The position numbers and the translations under genes were made by a program. A DNA stretch of 8,807 bases from CANLWN01 sp039815505 (lineage in GTDB: Bacteria > Bacteroidota > Bacteroidia > Flavobacteriales > Flavobacteriaceae): assembly GCA_039815505.1 (NCBI GenBank), contig JBCBZE010000126.1, positions 1 to 8,807 of the forward strand, given 5' to 3'. How positions within the stretch are numbered: position 1 is the stretch's first letter; every line of letters starts with the position of its first letter. The notes beneath the pieces are model-generated. The model was given only the letters and a program-made list of their open reading frames with translations, made no database searches and had not been told where the DNA came from. Shown in pieces: positions 7,278 through 8,807 of this stretch.

Positions 7278-7315
7278 AAGTAGTTCAGAGAGTAATTTCT
7301 GAACTACTTCTTTTT
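7278..7315 (+). terminator. Strong terminator after gyrB, probably bidirectional
   Basis: AAGTAGTTCAGA (7278-7289) and TCTGAACTACTT (7298-7309) form a perfect 12-bp stem with an eight-base loop, followed by CTTTTT. On the opposite strand the same stem is followed by TTTTCC, so it can also end the convergent lipoprotein gene, whose stop lies 33 bases beyond the last T. Confidence 0.88.
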
Positions 7316-7347
7316 AGAACTATTAAAACCTCTTGACCCATAATCTG

Positions 7348-7809
7348 CTATTCACTTCCCAATTTTTCATAATACGGGATAAAAAACGCCGGGTTATCGC
7401 TTCCTTTTTGGAAATAGACAAAGGATATAATTTTAGATTTCTTAAGAAGTACATACGATTCAATTTTACCATTCAAACTGACGACATAAATATGCTTCTG
7501 CTCTTTTTTTTCAAATAACCAAAGGTCATCAAGTGTACTTGCTTTATAGCCTTGGACTTTGAGATTTTTAGCTTCCTTTGTTAAATGCTCTTTTTCGGAC
7601 TTCAAAAATTTGATATGATCATTAAACATTTCCTTTGCATCAGTTTTATCACTTTTGTATCTATACAAGTCAGCAATTTCATCCAAAGGTTTATCACTTA
7701 GTAATACATCCTCAAAAAAAGCTTTTACCATTTTTTCCTTATCTGTCTTTTGATGTTGTCCGCATGAAAGGAAGGCGCATAACAGTAATAAAGGTAGATT
7801 GAACTTCAT
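7348..7809 (-). CDS. Putative small lipoprotein of unknown function
   Basis: The 153-residue product starts with a hydrophobic signal (MKFNLPLLLLCAFLSCG) ending in Cys16. FLSC is an acceptable but not perfect lipobox, with Phe at -3, so lipidation by the Lgt/LspA route is likely but not certain. The mature part is Lys/Asp/Glu-rich: a helical region (about residues 24-85, KMVKAFFEDVLL, MFNDHIKFLKSEKEHLTKEAKNL), then a likely beta-rich end (HIYVVSLNGKIESYVLLKKSKIISFVYF). I do not recognise a family. The layout, a helix-rich front and a strand-rich back, vaguely recalls small NTF2-like or DUF lipoproteins, but that is a guess. The coding sequence is only about 32-33% GC in sampled lines, clearly lower than gyrB, hinting at a fast-evolving or acquired gene. 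It converges on gyrB; no convincing promoter element was found upstream. Confidence 0.75.
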   Translation of the reverse strand: MKFNLPLLLLCAFLSCGQHQKTDKEKMVKAFFEDVLLSDKPLDEIADLYRYKSDKTDAKEMFNDHIKFLKSEKEHLTKEAKNLKVQGYKASTLDDLWLFEKKEQKHIYVVSLNGKIESYVLLKKSKIISFVYFQKGSDNPAFFIPYYEKLGSE

Positions 7810-7929
7810 TTGTATTGATTTTATTGTTTAGCCGTCCCTACCATTCTAACTTTTTACTTGGTAGTAGATTTCTGTTACATAATTTATAGCATTGGTTACA
7901 ATATTTCTAGCCCAACATTCCATGGCGGA

Positions 7930-7937
7930 TAACTTTG
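7930..7937 (+). promoter_or_regulatory. Candidate -7 element for the lectin gene
   Basis: TAACTTTG matches TAnnTTTG exactly, 43 bases before the ATG at 7981. No TTG is seen at the expected -33 distance. The rest of the 171-base gap to the divergent lipoprotein gene shows no other clear signal. Confidence 0.45.
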
Positions 7938-7980
7938 TTTGCGGTATTCAAGACTTATAACATAACAAAATCAAAGTACT

Positions 7981-8807
7981 ATGAAAATCTTTTTTCGTCA
8001 AGCGCTTATTTGGGGTCTGTTGACCCTGGTTTATACGGTACAGGCCCAAGACAAATTTATAATCCAAAGTGCTCTAAACAACGACCTCGTATTGTCTATA
8101 GCGGATAATAGCTCTAAAATCAAAAAAAACGTACAGTTGGGCAAATATGCGAAAAAGGATACCCAGAAATGGAAAATGGTTCCCTCCAATGAAAAAGGGT
8201 ATTTCTATCTGCGATCGGCCGCCGGAAAAAACGTCATGGACATTCAGTACGGGAATCGGAATAGTAGGGCCAATGTATGGATGTATACTTCCAATAGGAG
8301 TCATGGACAAAAGTGGAAGCGTATAGCGACCGGAGATGGTTTTTTCTACATCCAATCCAAGCTTGGCCACTACTTGGATGTCAAGGGTGGCGTTGGTAGG
8401 GACAAAACCTCTATTTGGACCTATACCTTGAATCGTTCCAAAGCACAAAAATGGAGGTTTACTCCCGCGGACAGAAAATTTAAGGTTCCCAATAGCTCGG
8501 CTTGTCCACTTACCAAAGGAACACCGGTATATACAGAACGTGGTAAGGTAACTATTCAGAAATTAAGCACCCGTTATGCCATTTTACCAAGTGGAACGGA
8601 GTTACGGACCACTAATGCAAAATATTTTACCGCACCTACCTTGGCCTATGCGGAAGAAATCAAGAAGATAGTGGAATTCTATAAAATTGGGCGTTCTTAC
8701 CCCATTGTATCCTATAATGGTCCGGACGGACCTAGTCCTCCTCCGTATATTTTCTTTGGTAAAGATGGTCAACCCCTGAGGCATAAGATGTCCAGGGAGC
8801 GCGGTAC
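7981..8807 (+). CDS. Secreted ricin-type beta-trefoil lectin protein, 3' partial
   Basis: The open frame runs from the ATG at 7981 to the window end without a stop (275 complete codons). Residues 1-22 are a clear signal peptide (MKIFFRQALIWGLLTLVYTVQA, then QDKF). Residues 23-160 make one ricin B-type trefoil: three repeats, each ending in QKW (W64, W112, W158; spacing 48 and 46), with FYLRSAAGKNVMDIQ and FYIQSKLGHYLDVKG as matching strand-turn units. Such domains usually bind carbohydrate, for example the galactose or xylan side chains of polysaccharides (family knowledge; no ligand can be named here). Residues from about 165 on, including SSACPLTKG, a Tyr-rich stretch and a Pro-rich turn (PDGPSPPPYIFFG), do not match anything I recognise; a catalytic or sorting domain may follow outside the window. 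The protein is probably exported across the inner membrane and may be secreted or surface-held. Confidence 0.85.
   Translation, partial: MKIFFRQALIWGLLTLVYTVQAQDKFIIQSALNNDLVLSIADNSSKIKKNVQLGKYAKKDTQKWKMVPSNEKGYFYLRSAAGKNVMDIQYGNRNSRANVWMYTSNRSHGQKWKRIATGDGFFYIQSKLGHYLDVKGGVGRDKTSIWTYTLNRSKAQKWRFTPADRKFKVPNSSACPLTKGTPVYTERGKVTIQKLSTRYAILPSGTELRTTNAKYFTAPTLAYAEEIKKIVEFYKIGRSYPIVSYNGPDGPSPPPYIFFGKDGQPLRHKMSRERG

Noticed and set aside
8074..8784. Minus-strand open frames opposite the lectin gene
   Set aside because: They are shadows of the plus-strand gene, which has a signal peptide and three QxW repeats.

Overview
The window looks like chromosome of a Bacteroidetes bacterium, most likely a marine-type member of the Flavobacteriaceae (inference). 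The signs are: coding GC of roughly 40-45%; short GyrB without the long insertion of the E. coli enzyme; a secreted DUF2911 protein; several near or exact matches to the Bacteroidetes -7 element TAnnTTTG ahead of genes; and genes without clear Shine-Dalgarno sites. The exception is the first ~752 bases, which are about 62% GC by hand count, carry no intact gene, and look foreign to the rest.

Layout. 1-752: GC-rich foreign block with, on the minus strand, a broken segment resembling a retroelement-type RNase H domain. About 753-2309 (+): YtcJ-type amidohydrolase whose native 5' end has been replaced by the GC-rich block, so the gene is N-terminally incomplete. 2360-2384: hairpin terminator between convergent genes. 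2409-2948 (-): exported DUF2911 protein. 2949-3187: AT-rich divergent promoter region. 3188-4858 (+): asparagine synthase B (asnB), followed by a terminator. 4859-5230: 372-base intergenic region with a terminator, a second hairpin, a DnaA-box-like inverted pair and a gyrB promoter candidate. 5231-7234 (+): gyrB. 7278-7315: terminator shared with the convergent gene. 7348-7809 (-): small AT-rich putative lipoprotein of unknown function. 7981-8807 (+): secreted protein with a ricin-type beta-trefoil lectin domain, cut off by the window end.

The genes do not form one pathway. asnB and gyrB are housekeeping genes, each apparently transcribed from its own promoter and closed by its own terminator; the other four are metabolic or envelope/secreted genes. 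No CRISPR array, tRNA, rRNA, transposase or obvious defence system is visible. The observations most worth checking are the abrupt composition break at about 750, which is probably an assembly or library chimera with eukaryotic-looking DNA; the RNase H relic inside it; the DnaA-box-like pair ahead of gyrB; and the lectin protein with an unrecognised C-terminal part.
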